Assembly: GCA_044226045.1 (NCBI GenBank)
Contig: JBGAHR010000006.1
Location: 62,001-126,000, forward strand
Reading direction: 5' to 3'
Source: Endoryza sp044226045
GTDB lineage: Bacteria > Bacteroidota > Bacteroidia > Chitinophagales > Chitinophagaceae
DNA: 64,000 nt
Part shown: positions 1-8,526 of the stretch, piece after piece
Layout of the letters: each line of letters opens with the position of its first letter
How positions within the stretch are numbered: the first letter of the stretch is position 1
The notes under the pieces: generated by a model
Database searches by the model: none
Told to the model about the DNA's origin: nothing
What the model saw: the letters and a program-made list of their open reading frames with translations, nothing else
Program-made: the position numbers and the translations under genes

Positions 1-1020
1 ACCGTATTCGCCAACGCCTGCGGACCCTGCATCGGTATGTGGGACCGCGTAGGCGCGGAAAAACAGGAGCGCAATACCATCGTTCACTCCTTCAACAGAA
101 ACTTCGCGAAGCGTGCAGACGGCAACCCGAATACACTCGCTTTTGTAGCTTCTCCGGAATTGGTTACTGCCATCGCCATCGCCGGTGATTTGACCTTTAA
201 CCCTATTACCGATACATTGATCAATGAAAAAGGTGAACAGGTAAAACTGGATCCTCCTACCGGCTATGAACTGCCTCCCAAAGGATTTGCGGTTGATGAT
301 CCGGGATACCAGGCGCCTGCGGCCGATGGCAGCAAAGTGGAAGTGATCGTTGATCCTAAATCAAATCGCTTGCAATTGCTGGATCCATTCGCTCCCTGGG
401 AAGGTACTGATCTCAAAGGCCTGAAACTGCTCATCAAGGCAAAAGGAAAATGTACCACTGACCACATTTCGATGGCAGGTCCCTGGTTGAAATTCAGGGG
501 ACACCTCGATAATATCAGCAACAACCTGTTGATCGGCGCAGTAAACTTCTTCAATGAAAAAACCGATAACGTAAAGAATGTACTGACAGGCGAATACGGA
601 CCAGTTCCAAAAACCCAGCGCGCTTATAAAGCTGCGGGTATCGGCACCATTGTAGTGGGTGATGAAAACTATGGAGAAGGTTCTTCCCGCGAACATGCGG
701 CGATGGAACCCCGCCACCTGGGCGTTCGCGCAGTTCTGGTTAAGAGTTTCGCCAGGATTCACGAAACAAACCTGAAAAAACAGGGTATGCTGGCATTGAC
801 ATTTGCCAATAAAGAAGATTACGACAAAATCCAGGAAGACGATACCATCGATATCATTGGTTTGACCAGCTTCACACCGGGCGTAGCCTTGCAACTGGTA
901 TTACACCACAGCAACGGAACATCGGAAACCATCGAAGCCAATCATTCTTACAATGAACAACAGATCGAATGGTTCAAGGCAGGTGGAGCCCTGAATATCA
1001 TCCGCAGAGAATTCGCATAA
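1..1020 (+). CDS. Aconitate hydratase, C-terminal part (5' end outside window)
   Basis: This is the C-terminal 339 residues of aconitase, the TCA-cycle enzyme that converts citrate to isocitrate through a 4Fe-4S cluster. The reading frame is open to base 1, so the start lies upstream of the window. The first residues contain NACGPCIG, which carries two of the cluster-ligand cysteines. Later come KGKCTTDHIS, the swivel-domain motif GDENYGEGSSREHAA, and KSFARIHETNLKKQG. The wording of these motifs is closer to mitochondrial aconitase than to the AcnA/IRP1 type, judged from memory of the families. A strong hairpin terminator follows the stop codon. Confidence 0.97.
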   Translation, partial: TVFANACGPCIGMWDRVGAEKQERNTIVHSFNRNFAKRADGNPNTLAFVASPELVTAIAIAGDLTFNPITDTLINEKGEQVKLDPPTGYELPPKGFAVDDPGYQAPAADGSKVEVIVDPKSNRLQLLDPFAPWEGTDLKGLKLLIKAKGKCTTDHISMAGPWLKFRGHLDNISNNLLIGAVNFFNEKTDNVKNVLTGEYGPVPKTQRAYKAAGIGTIVVGDENYGEGSSREHAAMEPRHLGVRAVLVKSFARIHETNLKKQGMLALTFANKEDYDKIQEDDTIDIIGLTSFTPGVALQLVLHHSNGTSETIEANHSYNEQQIEWFKAGGALNIIRREFA

Positions 1021-1045
1021 TGACGATCCCGATCTCAATTTCTAC

Positions 1046-1075
1046 AAAGCCCCCGAAAAAATCGGGGGCTTTTTG
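1046..1075 (+). terminator. Rho-independent terminator of the aconitase gene
   Basis: A 9-bp perfect stem (1048-1056 with 1062-1070, agcccccga/tcgggggct) encloses a five-A loop and is followed by a T run. It begins 25 bases after the aconitase stop codon. Confidence 0.9.
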
Positions 1076-1130
1076 ATTCGGCTATTCATACCTGGCCCGT
1101 TCTTTGAATCATGATAGCAACAGAATGACT

Positions 1131-1571
1131 ATGAAAAAATATTATCTTCTATTCATAACGATCGGTTTGCTTTCGTGCAACCAGCCAGGCAAATCACCGG
1201 AGAGCGAAGCAACAAACAACGACCGGCCCAACACGATCACCAGGGAATGTTTTGCCTATACCAATGGAGATTCCATTCTTCTGCAAATGGAACGAAAAGG
1301 CGATGCCATGGAAGGAACACTGGTATATGCCTGGAAAGAAAAAGATGCCAATAAAGGCACCATCAAGGGCGCCTGGAGAGGAGATACCCTGGTGGCTGTG
1401 TACACTTTTCAATCCGAGGGAACCACTTCCAGCAGACCAGTGCTCTTTCTCAGAAAAGACAGCACCCTGGTGGAAGGTTTTGGTCCGGTAAACAACCAGG
1501 ACAGCAGCCTGCTAACGCCTTCCCTCCGCTTCCATACCGGGTTTGAACTTCGCCGGACGGAATGCCAATAG
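1131..1571 (+). CDS. Small predicted lipoprotein of unknown function
   Basis: I do not recognise the family. The protein is 146 residues from the ATG at 1131. That start gives MKK followed by a hydrophobic stretch and the lipobox LLSC, so export and lipidation are likely. An ATG at 1125 and a TTG at 1104 are in frame but only lengthen the signal peptide. The mature part is short and polar, with alternating beta-strand-like segments (MEGTLVYAWKEKD, GTIKGAWRGDTLVAVYTF), as in small Bacteroidota lipoproteins with a beta-sandwich or lipocalin-like fold. It stands alone between the aconitase terminator and the bestrophin-like gene. Confidence 0.75.
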   Translation: MKKYYLLFITIGLLSCNQPGKSPESEATNNDRPNTITRECFAYTNGDSILLQMERKGDAMEGTLVYAWKEKDANKGTIKGAWRGDTLVAVYTFQSEGTTSSRPVLFLRKDSTLVEGFGPVNNQDSSLLTPSLRFHTGFELRRTECQ

Positions 1572-1606
1572 CCTGATGTAAATGATTTACCTACAACCGG
1601 TCCTTC

Positions 1607-1614
1607 TATATTTG
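1607..1614 (+). promoter_or_regulatory. Bacteroidota -7 promoter box (TATATTTG)
   Basis: TATATTTG matches the TAnnTTTG consensus exactly and ends four bases before the ATG at 1619. No TTG element is visible at the usual distance upstream. If the box is used, transcription would begin at or next to the start codon. Confidence 0.45.
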
Positions 1615-1618
1615 CAGT

Positions 1619-2491
1619 ATGATAAGTTACAACCCCAAAGACTGGATGAGGTTTATCTTTCGCTTTCATAAGGCGGATACATTCCGGCAACTGCTGGTGT
1701 TCATGATCCTGATTGGATCTTATTCTGCTGCCATTGCCTATCTCGAACTGGAGTACTGGAAACTTTCCAAGGATAACTACCTGCGCAATATTTCTGTTTT
1801 GCATAACCTGTTGGGGTTTGTTCTTTCTCTCCTGCTGGTATTCCGAACCAATACCGCCTATGATCGATGGTGGGAAGGTCGAAAATTATGGGGCGCCCTG
1901 GTCAACAACAGCCGCAACCTCGCGATGAAACTCAATGCCATCCTTCACCACGAAAGTGATGACGACCGGAAATTCTTTACGCGGATGATTCCTCTCTTTG
2001 CGAGTGTGCTGAAAGACCATCTGGCGCTCGAAACGACCCGGCTTGCACTCGCTACCGAGGCACATCCCGAACTGGACAAGAACAAACATGTGCCCAACCA
2101 GGTGGCATCATTAATGATCCAGCGCGTGTACAAAATGCATCACGAAGGAAAGATCAGTGGTGATGAGTTAATCACCATCAATAGTGAGATCGCTTCTTTT
2201 ACCGACATCTGCGGCGCCTGCGAGCGCATCAAGAACACACCCATCCCCTTTTCCTACAGCACATTCGTAAAGAAATTTATCTTCACGTATGTACTTACTC
2301 TTCCCTTTGGTTTTGTTTTCCTGCTGGGATACTGGGTGGTACCGGTAGTCATTTTCATTTTCTATGTTCTGGCCAGCCTGGAAGTGATTGCCGAGGAAAT
2401 TGAAGATCCTTTCGGAGGAGACCAAAATGACCTGCCCACTGAAAAGATCGCCGCGAACATTAAAAAGAACGTGGAAGAAATCCTCTATTGA
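1619..2491 (+). CDS. Bestrophin-family (UPF0187) ion channel protein
   Basis: The 290-residue protein matches bacterial bestrophins, pentameric inner-membrane channels whose bacterial members conduct cations or anions. Hydrophobic segments lie near residues 22-45, 60-80 and 220-255. The family pattern LLVFRTNTAYDRWWEGRKLWG follows the second membrane segment, and the C-terminal EEIEDPFG is the acidic cluster typical of the family. The ATG at 1619 lies only a few bases after a promoter-like box. The gene is monocistronic, with no partner that indicates the conducted ion. Confidence 0.9.
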   Translation: MISYNPKDWMRFIFRFHKADTFRQLLVFMILIGSYSAAIAYLELEYWKLSKDNYLRNISVLHNLLGFVLSLLLVFRTNTAYDRWWEGRKLWGALVNNSRNLAMKLNAILHHESDDDRKFFTRMIPLFASVLKDHLALETTRLALATEAHPELDKNKHVPNQVASLMIQRVYKMHHEGKISGDELITINSEIASFTDICGACERIKNTPIPFSYSTFVKKFIFTYVLTLPFGFVFLLGYWVVPVVIFIFYVLASLEVIAEEIEDPFGGDQNDLPTEKIAANIKKNVEEILY

Positions 2492-2589
2492 ATTTGCAGG
2501 GTATCCAAACGGTTTGCACAATTATTGCCGTATAAAATAATAGTTTGCCGCACTTGCAGCAGTTCAACGAAAATAAAGGTCAATACTAC

Positions 2590-4602
2590 ATGAATTTTAA
2601 AGCGTTATTGCTGTCCGCCCTTTTGCTACCCTTTGGTTATCAGGCTTTTTCGCAAACCTGTACAACCCTTGGACAAAACCCGAATACAGCTTTCCCCGTT
2701 TGCGGTGTAGATACGTTCAGCCAGACAATTGTTCCGCCCTGCGGTGGCCGGCTGATCCCGGTGCCTTGTACCGACAATGCGGGCTATTCAGACATCCGTC
2801 CTTTCTGGTATAAATTCACCTGTTTTACCGGAGGTACCCTGGGGCTTCAGGTAACGCCGATCGATTTTAATGATGATTACGACTGGCAGATATTTGATAT
2901 CACCGGAAAGAATCCCATGGATGTATATACAGATGCCTCCATGTTTGTGGCTTGTAACTGGTCCAGCAACCCTGGAACCACCGGAACCAATGCTACTTCC
3001 AATTCGCTGGTCAACTGTGCAGGCCCCACCTATCCCAACATGAGCAAAATGCCCACACTGATACAGGGTCATGAATACCTGCTGTTGTTAAGCAATTTTA
3101 GTCCTTCACAGAAGGGTTATTCACTCACTTTTAAGGGTGGTACTGCCAGCATCACCGATCCAAAATTACCGGCATTATCATCCGCAGAATCTTCCTGTGG
3201 TGGCGTGAAAGCCGGCGTTAAACTCAACAAAAAAATGAAATGCGCCAGTATCGCGGCCGATGGAAGTGATTTCACATTGAGCCCGGCCCTGGCCAGTATC
3301 GTATCCATTTCCGGAGTAGGTTGCAATGCCGGCTTCGATACCGATTCGCTCGAAGTTGTTTTCAGTGCTCCTCTCCCTCCCGGTAACTATACGCTCACGG
3401 CAAAAAACGGAACGGATGCCAATACCATCCTGGATAACTGCGATCGGGATATTCCGGTGGGTTCTGTGATTGGCTTCACCGTATTTCCTATTGCGCCGAC
3501 GCCGCTGGACAGCCTGTCGAAAATTGGCTGTGAACCGGATCAATTGCAACTCGTTTTCAGAAAAGGAATCACCTGCGCCAGTGTTACGGCCAGTGGAAGT
3601 GAATTCATCATTACAGGTCCTTCTGCCGTAACGGTGGCAGGCGCTACCATCACCTGTGGCGCAAACGGAACTTCAAAAATCATCCAGGTAAAACTGGCTG
3701 GTAAAATTCAGTTGGGAGGTCAATACCAACTTATCCTGCAACAGGGAACGGATGGCAATACACTTCTCGACGAATGCGGGCAGGCAACACCGGCGGGTTC
3801 CAGTATCAATTTTACCGTTGCAGATACCGTCAATGCCGATTTCAGCTATGTCGCTATTCTTGGTTGCAAGGTCGATACTGTTACGCTTACCCATCCGGGT
3901 GGGAATGGTGTTAACAGCTGGACCTGGTGGGCCGATGGACAAATAGTGAGTAATCAACCCTCGCACACCATTTACTACACGCAGTTTGGGCAAAAAACAT
4001 ACAAGTTAAAAGTATCAAATGGTGTTTGTGCGGACTCCACTACCACTGTTGTGGATCTCAACAATACCCTCAAGGCCGCCTTTACCTTTCCGGATGTGGT
4101 GTGTCCCGAAGACATGGCCGTATTTACCGATCAAAGTATTGGCGCTACCACCTGGAACTGGAACTTTGGCAATGGTTTCACCAGTACCGATAAAAACCCG
4201 GCTCCGTTTAAATACAACCCGCCCACCAATACAAGAGAAATTTTCTATACTGCGCGCCTGATCGTTGGGAACAATGCCAACTGCGCTGATACGATTTCTC
4301 ATATCGTCAAGGCTGTTAATACCTGTAAGATAGCCGTTCCCAATGCCTTTACGCCTAACAACGACGGGCGCAATGATTACCTGTATCCGCTCAATGCCTA
4401 TAAAGCAGATAACCTGGTATTCAGGGTGTATAATCGTTTCGGGCAAATGGTTTTTGAAACCAAAGACTGGACAAAAAAATGGGATGGCACGGTTAATGGA
4501 CAGGCACAGCCAACCGGCACTTTTGTGTGGACCCTGCAATACATCGACCGGGATACCAAACAGGCCGTCTTCAAAAAGGGAACTACGGTAATTATCCGTT
4601 AG
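2590..4602 (+). CDS. Large surface protein with PKD-like domain and T9SS type B sorting domain
   Basis: The start is taken at the ATG at 2590, where a signal peptide begins (MNFKALLLSALLLPFGYQAFSQ); the TTG upstream at 2545 is less likely. The 670-residue protein has a cysteine-rich N-terminal region, two related repeats of about 110 residues (each with a CAS/GxxFxxxGP core and a GTDxNTxLDxC segment), a PKD-like region containing WNWNFGNGF, and a C-terminal gliding-motility-associated domain. The last begins near VPNAFTPNNDGRND and contains YNRFGQMVFE. That tail marks cargo for the type IX secretion system (type B), so the protein should reach the cell surface or medium. Its specific role is unknown. 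Confidence 0.9.
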   Translation: MNFKALLLSALLLPFGYQAFSQTCTTLGQNPNTAFPVCGVDTFSQTIVPPCGGRLIPVPCTDNAGYSDIRPFWYKFTCFTGGTLGLQVTPIDFNDDYDWQIFDITGKNPMDVYTDASMFVACNWSSNPGTTGTNATSNSLVNCAGPTYPNMSKMPTLIQGHEYLLLLSNFSPSQKGYSLTFKGGTASITDPKLPALSSAESSCGGVKAGVKLNKKMKCASIAADGSDFTLSPALASIVSISGVGCNAGFDTDSLEVVFSAPLPPGNYTLTAKNGTDANTILDNCDRDIPVGSVIGFTVFPIAPTPLDSLSKIGCEPDQLQLVFRKGITCASVTASGSEFIITGPSAVTVAGATITCGANGTSKIIQVKLAGKIQLGGQYQLILQQGTDGNTLLDECGQATPAGSSINFTVADTVNADFSYVAILGCKVDTVTLTHPGGNGVNSWTWWADGQIVSNQPSHTIYYTQFGQKTYKLKVSNGVCADSTTTVVDLNNTLKAAFTFPDVVCPEDMAVFTDQSIGATTWNWNFGNGFTSTDKNPAPFKYNPPTNTREIFYTARLIVGNNANCADTISHIVKAVNTCKIAVPNAFTPNNDGRNDYLYPLNAYKADNLVFRVYNRFGQMVFETKDWTKKWDGTVNGQAQPTGTFVWTLQYIDRDTKQAVFKKGTTVIIR

Positions 4603-4679
4603 CAAACCAATATTGACCTGCCATTACAGCAAAGCCGATTTCCCATTATCTTCATTGCTTAATCAAGCAATGACTGTTT

Positions 4680-6404
4680 ATGAAAATCATGCGCCGGCTG
4701 CTGCCCGCCTTATTACTATTCACGTTTAGTAAGCAGGCTTTTTCGCAATCAACCGATCTTTTTTTACAAACAAGTGAAATCAATCACCTGCTGGCAAACT
4801 ATGAAGCCGACAAAGGCAGTCTGACCCGGTTCTACACCATTTCCAATTCACCCGAACGCCGCGAACGCCTGAAGCAGTTTTACCAGGATTATCTCTCGAA
4901 ACTGGCTGCCATGAAATTTGAGAACCTGTCGCAGGAAGGAAAGGTCGATTACCTCTTGTTCAGACGGGATCTGATGGATGACTTGAAATCCCTGGATGAA
5001 GAAGCAGGAGAATATGAGCAGGTTAAACAGTTGTTTCCATTCGCCCAGACAATTTATGATCTTGAAAAATCCAGGAGAAGAGGAGCCATCGTGAATGGTG
5101 AACAGGCGGCCAAACAGCAAGTCACCTTACAGCAACAGATATTGCAGTCGATAAAAAACCTGCCTTCTGCGAATGCTTTACCGGCGCCGCTCGCCAAACG
5201 AGCTTCGGAATCTGTTGCCGGATTACAGAGCGCATTGAGCAGTTATTACCGATTTTATTATGGATATGATCCGTTATTTACCTGGTGGATGGAAAAGCCG
5301 TACCAGAGAACAGACAGCCTGTTGAAAGCTTATAGTACGCAATTGAAAAATAAAGCGGCCGCTTCCCTCCAGAAAGATGATGGCAGCGGAATTATCGGTA
5401 ACCCCATCGGCGCAGCCGAGTTGAAAAGACAACTCGAGCTGGAAATGATTCCGTACACGGCAGAAGAGCTGGTCGAAATCGCCAATAAAGAATTTGCCTG
5501 GTGCGATGCCGAGATGCTGAAAGCTTCCCGGGAACTGGGATTGGGTGATGATTGGAAAGCCGCCCTGGAAAAAGTAAAGAACAGTTATGTTCCTGCCGGG
5601 GAACAGCCGGCAATGATCCTTCGCCTTTATAATGAATCTGTCGGTTTTATCAAAAAACATGACCTGGTCACCATTCCGCCCATTGCAGAAGAAACCTGGA
5701 GAATGAGTATGATGAGCCCTCAAAGACAGCTTACCAGTCCGTTCTTTCTGGGAGGAGAAGAAATCCTGATCTCCTATCCCACCAATACCATGAATGAAGA
5801 AGACAAACTGATGAGCATGCGTGGCAACAATCCTCATTTTTCGAGAGCCACCGTACATCATGAGCTGATCGCCGGTCACCACCTGCAGGGTTTCATGAAT
5901 GATCGCTACAGACCTTACCGTCATTTCTGGACTCCCTTCTGGACAGAAGGCTGGGCGCTTTACTGGGAAATGATTTTATGGGATATGAAGTTTCCCCAAT
6001 CACCCGAAGACCGGATAGGCATGTTGTTCTGGAGAATGCATCGTTGTGCCCGCATTATCTTCTCCCTGAATTATCATCTTGGCAAATGGACACCCCAGCA
6101 ATGCATCGATTTTCTTGTCGATCGGGTGGGTCATGAACGGGCCAATGCAGAAGGGGAAGTGAGGAGAAGTTTTACCGGAGGGTATGGTCCTCTTTACCAG
6201 ATAGCCTATATGATCGGGGCGCTTCAGTTTTACGCGTTGAAGAAAGAACTGGTAGACTCCCGCAAAATGAGCTACAAGCAATTTCATGATGCAGTTTTAC
6301 AGGAAAACAACTTGCCCGTGGAAATGGTGAGAGCTATTCTTACCAAACAACCCTTGCCAAAAGACTATAAAACAAACTGGCGGTTTTATCAGCCGTCCCG
6401 TTAG
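4680..6404 (+). CDS. DUF885-family putative metallopeptidase, secreted
   Basis: A signal peptide ending near KQAFSQ precedes a 574-residue protein with the DUF885 architecture. The family's metal-binding signature, usually HExxPGHH, is present as HELIAGHH (residues 394-401), with A in place of the usual P. Downstream TEGWALYWE supplies the expected second glutamate motif. Family members are thought to be zinc-dependent peptidases; the substrate is unknown here. The gene is isolated. A hairpin overlaps its stop codon, and the next gene runs convergently. Confidence 0.85.
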   Translation: MKIMRRLLPALLLFTFSKQAFSQSTDLFLQTSEINHLLANYEADKGSLTRFYTISNSPERRERLKQFYQDYLSKLAAMKFENLSQEGKVDYLLFRRDLMDDLKSLDEEAGEYEQVKQLFPFAQTIYDLEKSRRRGAIVNGEQAAKQQVTLQQQILQSIKNLPSANALPAPLAKRASESVAGLQSALSSYYRFYYGYDPLFTWWMEKPYQRTDSLLKAYSTQLKNKAAASLQKDDGSGIIGNPIGAAELKRQLELEMIPYTAEELVEIANKEFAWCDAEMLKASRELGLGDDWKAALEKVKNSYVPAGEQPAMILRLYNESVGFIKKHDLVTIPPIAEETWRMSMMSPQRQLTSPFFLGGEEILISYPTNTMNEEDKLMSMRGNNPHFSRATVHHELIAGHHLQGFMNDRYRPYRHFWTPFWTEGWALYWEMILWDMKFPQSPEDRIGMLFWRMHRCARIIFSLNYHLGKWTPQQCIDFLVDRVGHERANAEGEVRRSFTGGYGPLYQIAYMIGALQFYALKKELVDSRKMSYKQFHDAVLQENNLPVEMVRAILTKQPLPKDYKTNWRFYQPSR

Positions 6405-6420
6405 GAACGGCTGATTGTTT
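6388..6420 (+). terminator. Hairpin overlapping the stop codon of the DUF885 gene
   Basis: A 9-bp stem (6388-6396 atcagccgt with 6407-6415 acggctgat) spans the TAG stop and is followed by a short T-rich stretch. It probably acts as terminator between the convergent genes. The tail is weaker than a classical U run. Confidence 0.45.
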
Positions 6421-6456
6421 CAATCTTTAGCAACTATAAAGTATATACGAAACAGA

Positions 6457-8415
6457 CTATTGATCGATCGCGAATGCCATTACATAGTCTCCCATTTTGG
6501 TGGCCAGTTTTCCGTGTCCGCCTGCGGCGATTACTATGAACTGCTTTCCTTTTATGGAGTAGCTCATCGGTGTGGCCTGCGCGGAAGCCGGCAGTTCAAA
6601 TTCCCAAAGCAGTTCACCGGTTGTTGTATGGAAAGCCCGGAAGTGGTTGTCGAGCGTGGCCGCAACGAAAACCAGGTTTCCTGCCGTAGTGATCGCGCCG
6701 CCCAGGTTGATCGATCCCCAGGATTTTGCTTCGGGAAATTTGGCAGGGTTCAGCATATAGCCCAAAGGTTTCTCCCATTGCTGATGTCCGTTCTTCAGGT
6801 CGATGGCCAGCAGGGTTCCCCAGGGTGGTTGTGATTGTATTTGCATGCCATCTCCCGTGACCAGGAAAAGATAATCGCGTTTCATGATATAGGGTGTTCC
6901 ATATTGCCGACCGGTTTCCGCCCGGACAAGGCCCTTATCCTGCTGTTCCAGCTTCGCCACTTCATCGCGGGGGATCATCCGGATGATGGCAGGTGCACGA
7001 TTGATATTGGTTACCAGGAACCCCTTTACCGGATCATAACACATACCTCCCCAGTGAATACCACCAATATTTCCCGGCGTCATGATCGAACCCTGATAAC
7101 TGGGCGGTGTATAGATGCCTTTATTAATATACTGGGCAATTCTCTTTTGTGCAAGCTCCTTGTCTTGCGGTGTTAGTCCCCAGGCATCAGCCGGCGATAT
7201 CTGCTGAATACCTAACGGTTTCGGCCATACGGGAAATGGCTGGGTGGGCCAGGCGGTTTCACCGGGCACGTCGGAAGCGGGCACTGCCCGTTCTTCTACC
7301 GGGAAAAGCGGCCGCCCTGTTTCCCGATGCAGGATAAATACAAAGCCCATCTTGGTGCCTACAGCCACAGCCGGAACAGCCTTTCCTTTTTGCTTTACGG
7401 TGATCAGCATTGGTTGTGCGGCAATATCATAATCCCACAAATCGTGATGCACGACCTGGTAATACCAAAGCAATTTGCCGGTTGAAGCCTGCAGGGCTAC
7501 CAAACAGTTCCCGTACAGATTGGATCCTATTCGTTCTCCACCATAATAGTCGGGACTTGGAGAGGTTGTTGGAATGAATACCATATCCCTGGCGGGATCG
7601 GCAGAAATAACAGACCAGGCATTGGCGGCACCAGTCTTGTGTGCCTTCGTTCCATTCCAGGTTGACCAGGCCGGATCTGTGGAATCTGCCGGAATGGGGC
7701 TCCAGCTCCAGGCCAGTTTACCCGTAATGGCATCATACGCGCGGACGGTTCCGCGAGGATAATCAAATCGCTGGTTATCGCCAAAGGAGGATCCCACTAC
7801 TACTAGGTTGCCAATGATGGCAGGAGGAGATGTAACACTCAGGTCGCGGCCGATCCCGGTTTTCAGATCCACTGTTCCATTATTACCAAAATCAGTGGCT
7901 GGAAGACCGTTCGCCGCCTTCAGACAAATCAATCGCCCATCAATGGTAGCAGCGTATATCCTTCTCTCTGCATCGGCATTTTTGTTATCGTTTTCTGCCG
8001 GCCATGTCGACACGCCCCTGGAAGTCACTTCAGAATAATCACCTTTCAGGTTGATGCCCGGATCATACATCCATTTCTGCTGACCGGTTTCAGCATCCAG
8101 TGCAAATATCCTTGAGGTGGGTGTTGCGAAATACAATGTTCCATTCACCATAATAGGTGTGGCCTCAAAAGCGGATTTGCTGGCGAGATTGGTACCGGTA
8201 TATGTTTTCAATTCGCCTGTTTGAAATTGCCAGGCAACTTTCAGGTTCTTCACGTTTTTATCATTCACCTGTTTCAGATCGGCATATCGGGATCCCCCTG
8301 CATCTTTTCCATAGCAATACCATTGCTGGTCTTTAACAATGGTTGACTGGGCTGTAAGCCCGCTATTAACGGTCATCCCGATTGCCAGGACTATAAGAAA
8401 CCGACTGATTCGCAT
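6457..8415 (-). CDS. PQQ-dependent dehydrogenase (quinoprotein glucose dehydrogenase-like), periplasmic
   Basis: A signal peptide (to about residue 22) precedes a single eight-bladed propeller-type quinoprotein domain of 652 residues in all. Repeated blade motifs such as ALDAETGQQKW, AYDAITGKLAW and ALQASTGKLLWYYQ are clear, as are VHHDLWDYDIAAQPML and GTKMGFVFILHRETG, typical of the membrane-bound glucose dehydrogenase branch. It lacks that enzyme's five N-terminal membrane helices and any C-terminal cytochrome c domain, so it is the soluble periplasmic form. The substrate is probably a sugar or alcohol. No PQQ synthesis genes are in the window. Confidence 0.88.
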   Translation of the reverse strand: MRISRFLIVLAIGMTVNSGLTAQSTIVKDQQWYCYGKDAGGSRYADLKQVNDKNVKNLKVAWQFQTGELKTYTGTNLASKSAFEATPIMVNGTLYFATPTSRIFALDAETGQQKWMYDPGINLKGDYSEVTSRGVSTWPAENDNKNADAERRIYAATIDGRLICLKAANGLPATDFGNNGTVDLKTGIGRDLSVTSPPAIIGNLVVVGSSFGDNQRFDYPRGTVRAYDAITGKLAWSWSPIPADSTDPAWSTWNGTKAHKTGAANAWSVISADPARDMVFIPTTSPSPDYYGGERIGSNLYGNCLVALQASTGKLLWYYQVVHHDLWDYDIAAQPMLITVKQKGKAVPAVAVGTKMGFVFILHRETGRPLFPVEERAVPASDVPGETAWPTQPFPVWPKPLGIQQISPADAWGLTPQDKELAQKRIAQYINKGIYTPPSYQGSIMTPGNIGGIHWGGMCYDPVKGFLVTNINRAPAIIRMIPRDEVAKLEQQDKGLVRAETGRQYGTPYIMKRDYLFLVTGDGMQIQSQPPWGTLLAIDLKNGHQQWEKPLGYMLNPAKFPEAKSWGSINLGGAITTAGNLVFVAATLDNHFRAFHTTTGELLWEFELPASAQATPMSYSIKGKQFIVIAAGGHGKLATKMGDYVMAFAIDQ

Positions 8416-8526
8416 GTTGATTGATTTAGGACATAAAACTACTTCTCCTTCCAGACGGGATGGCTTTCATTTGACGAATAGCCAAATTGAAAGGGTGAAT
8501 AGCCTGTCAGAACAGAAACAGCTCCG

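Noticed and set aside
361..894. Long open frame opposite the aconitase gene
   Set aside because: It is a shadow of the strongly conserved aconitase frame, with no motif of its own.
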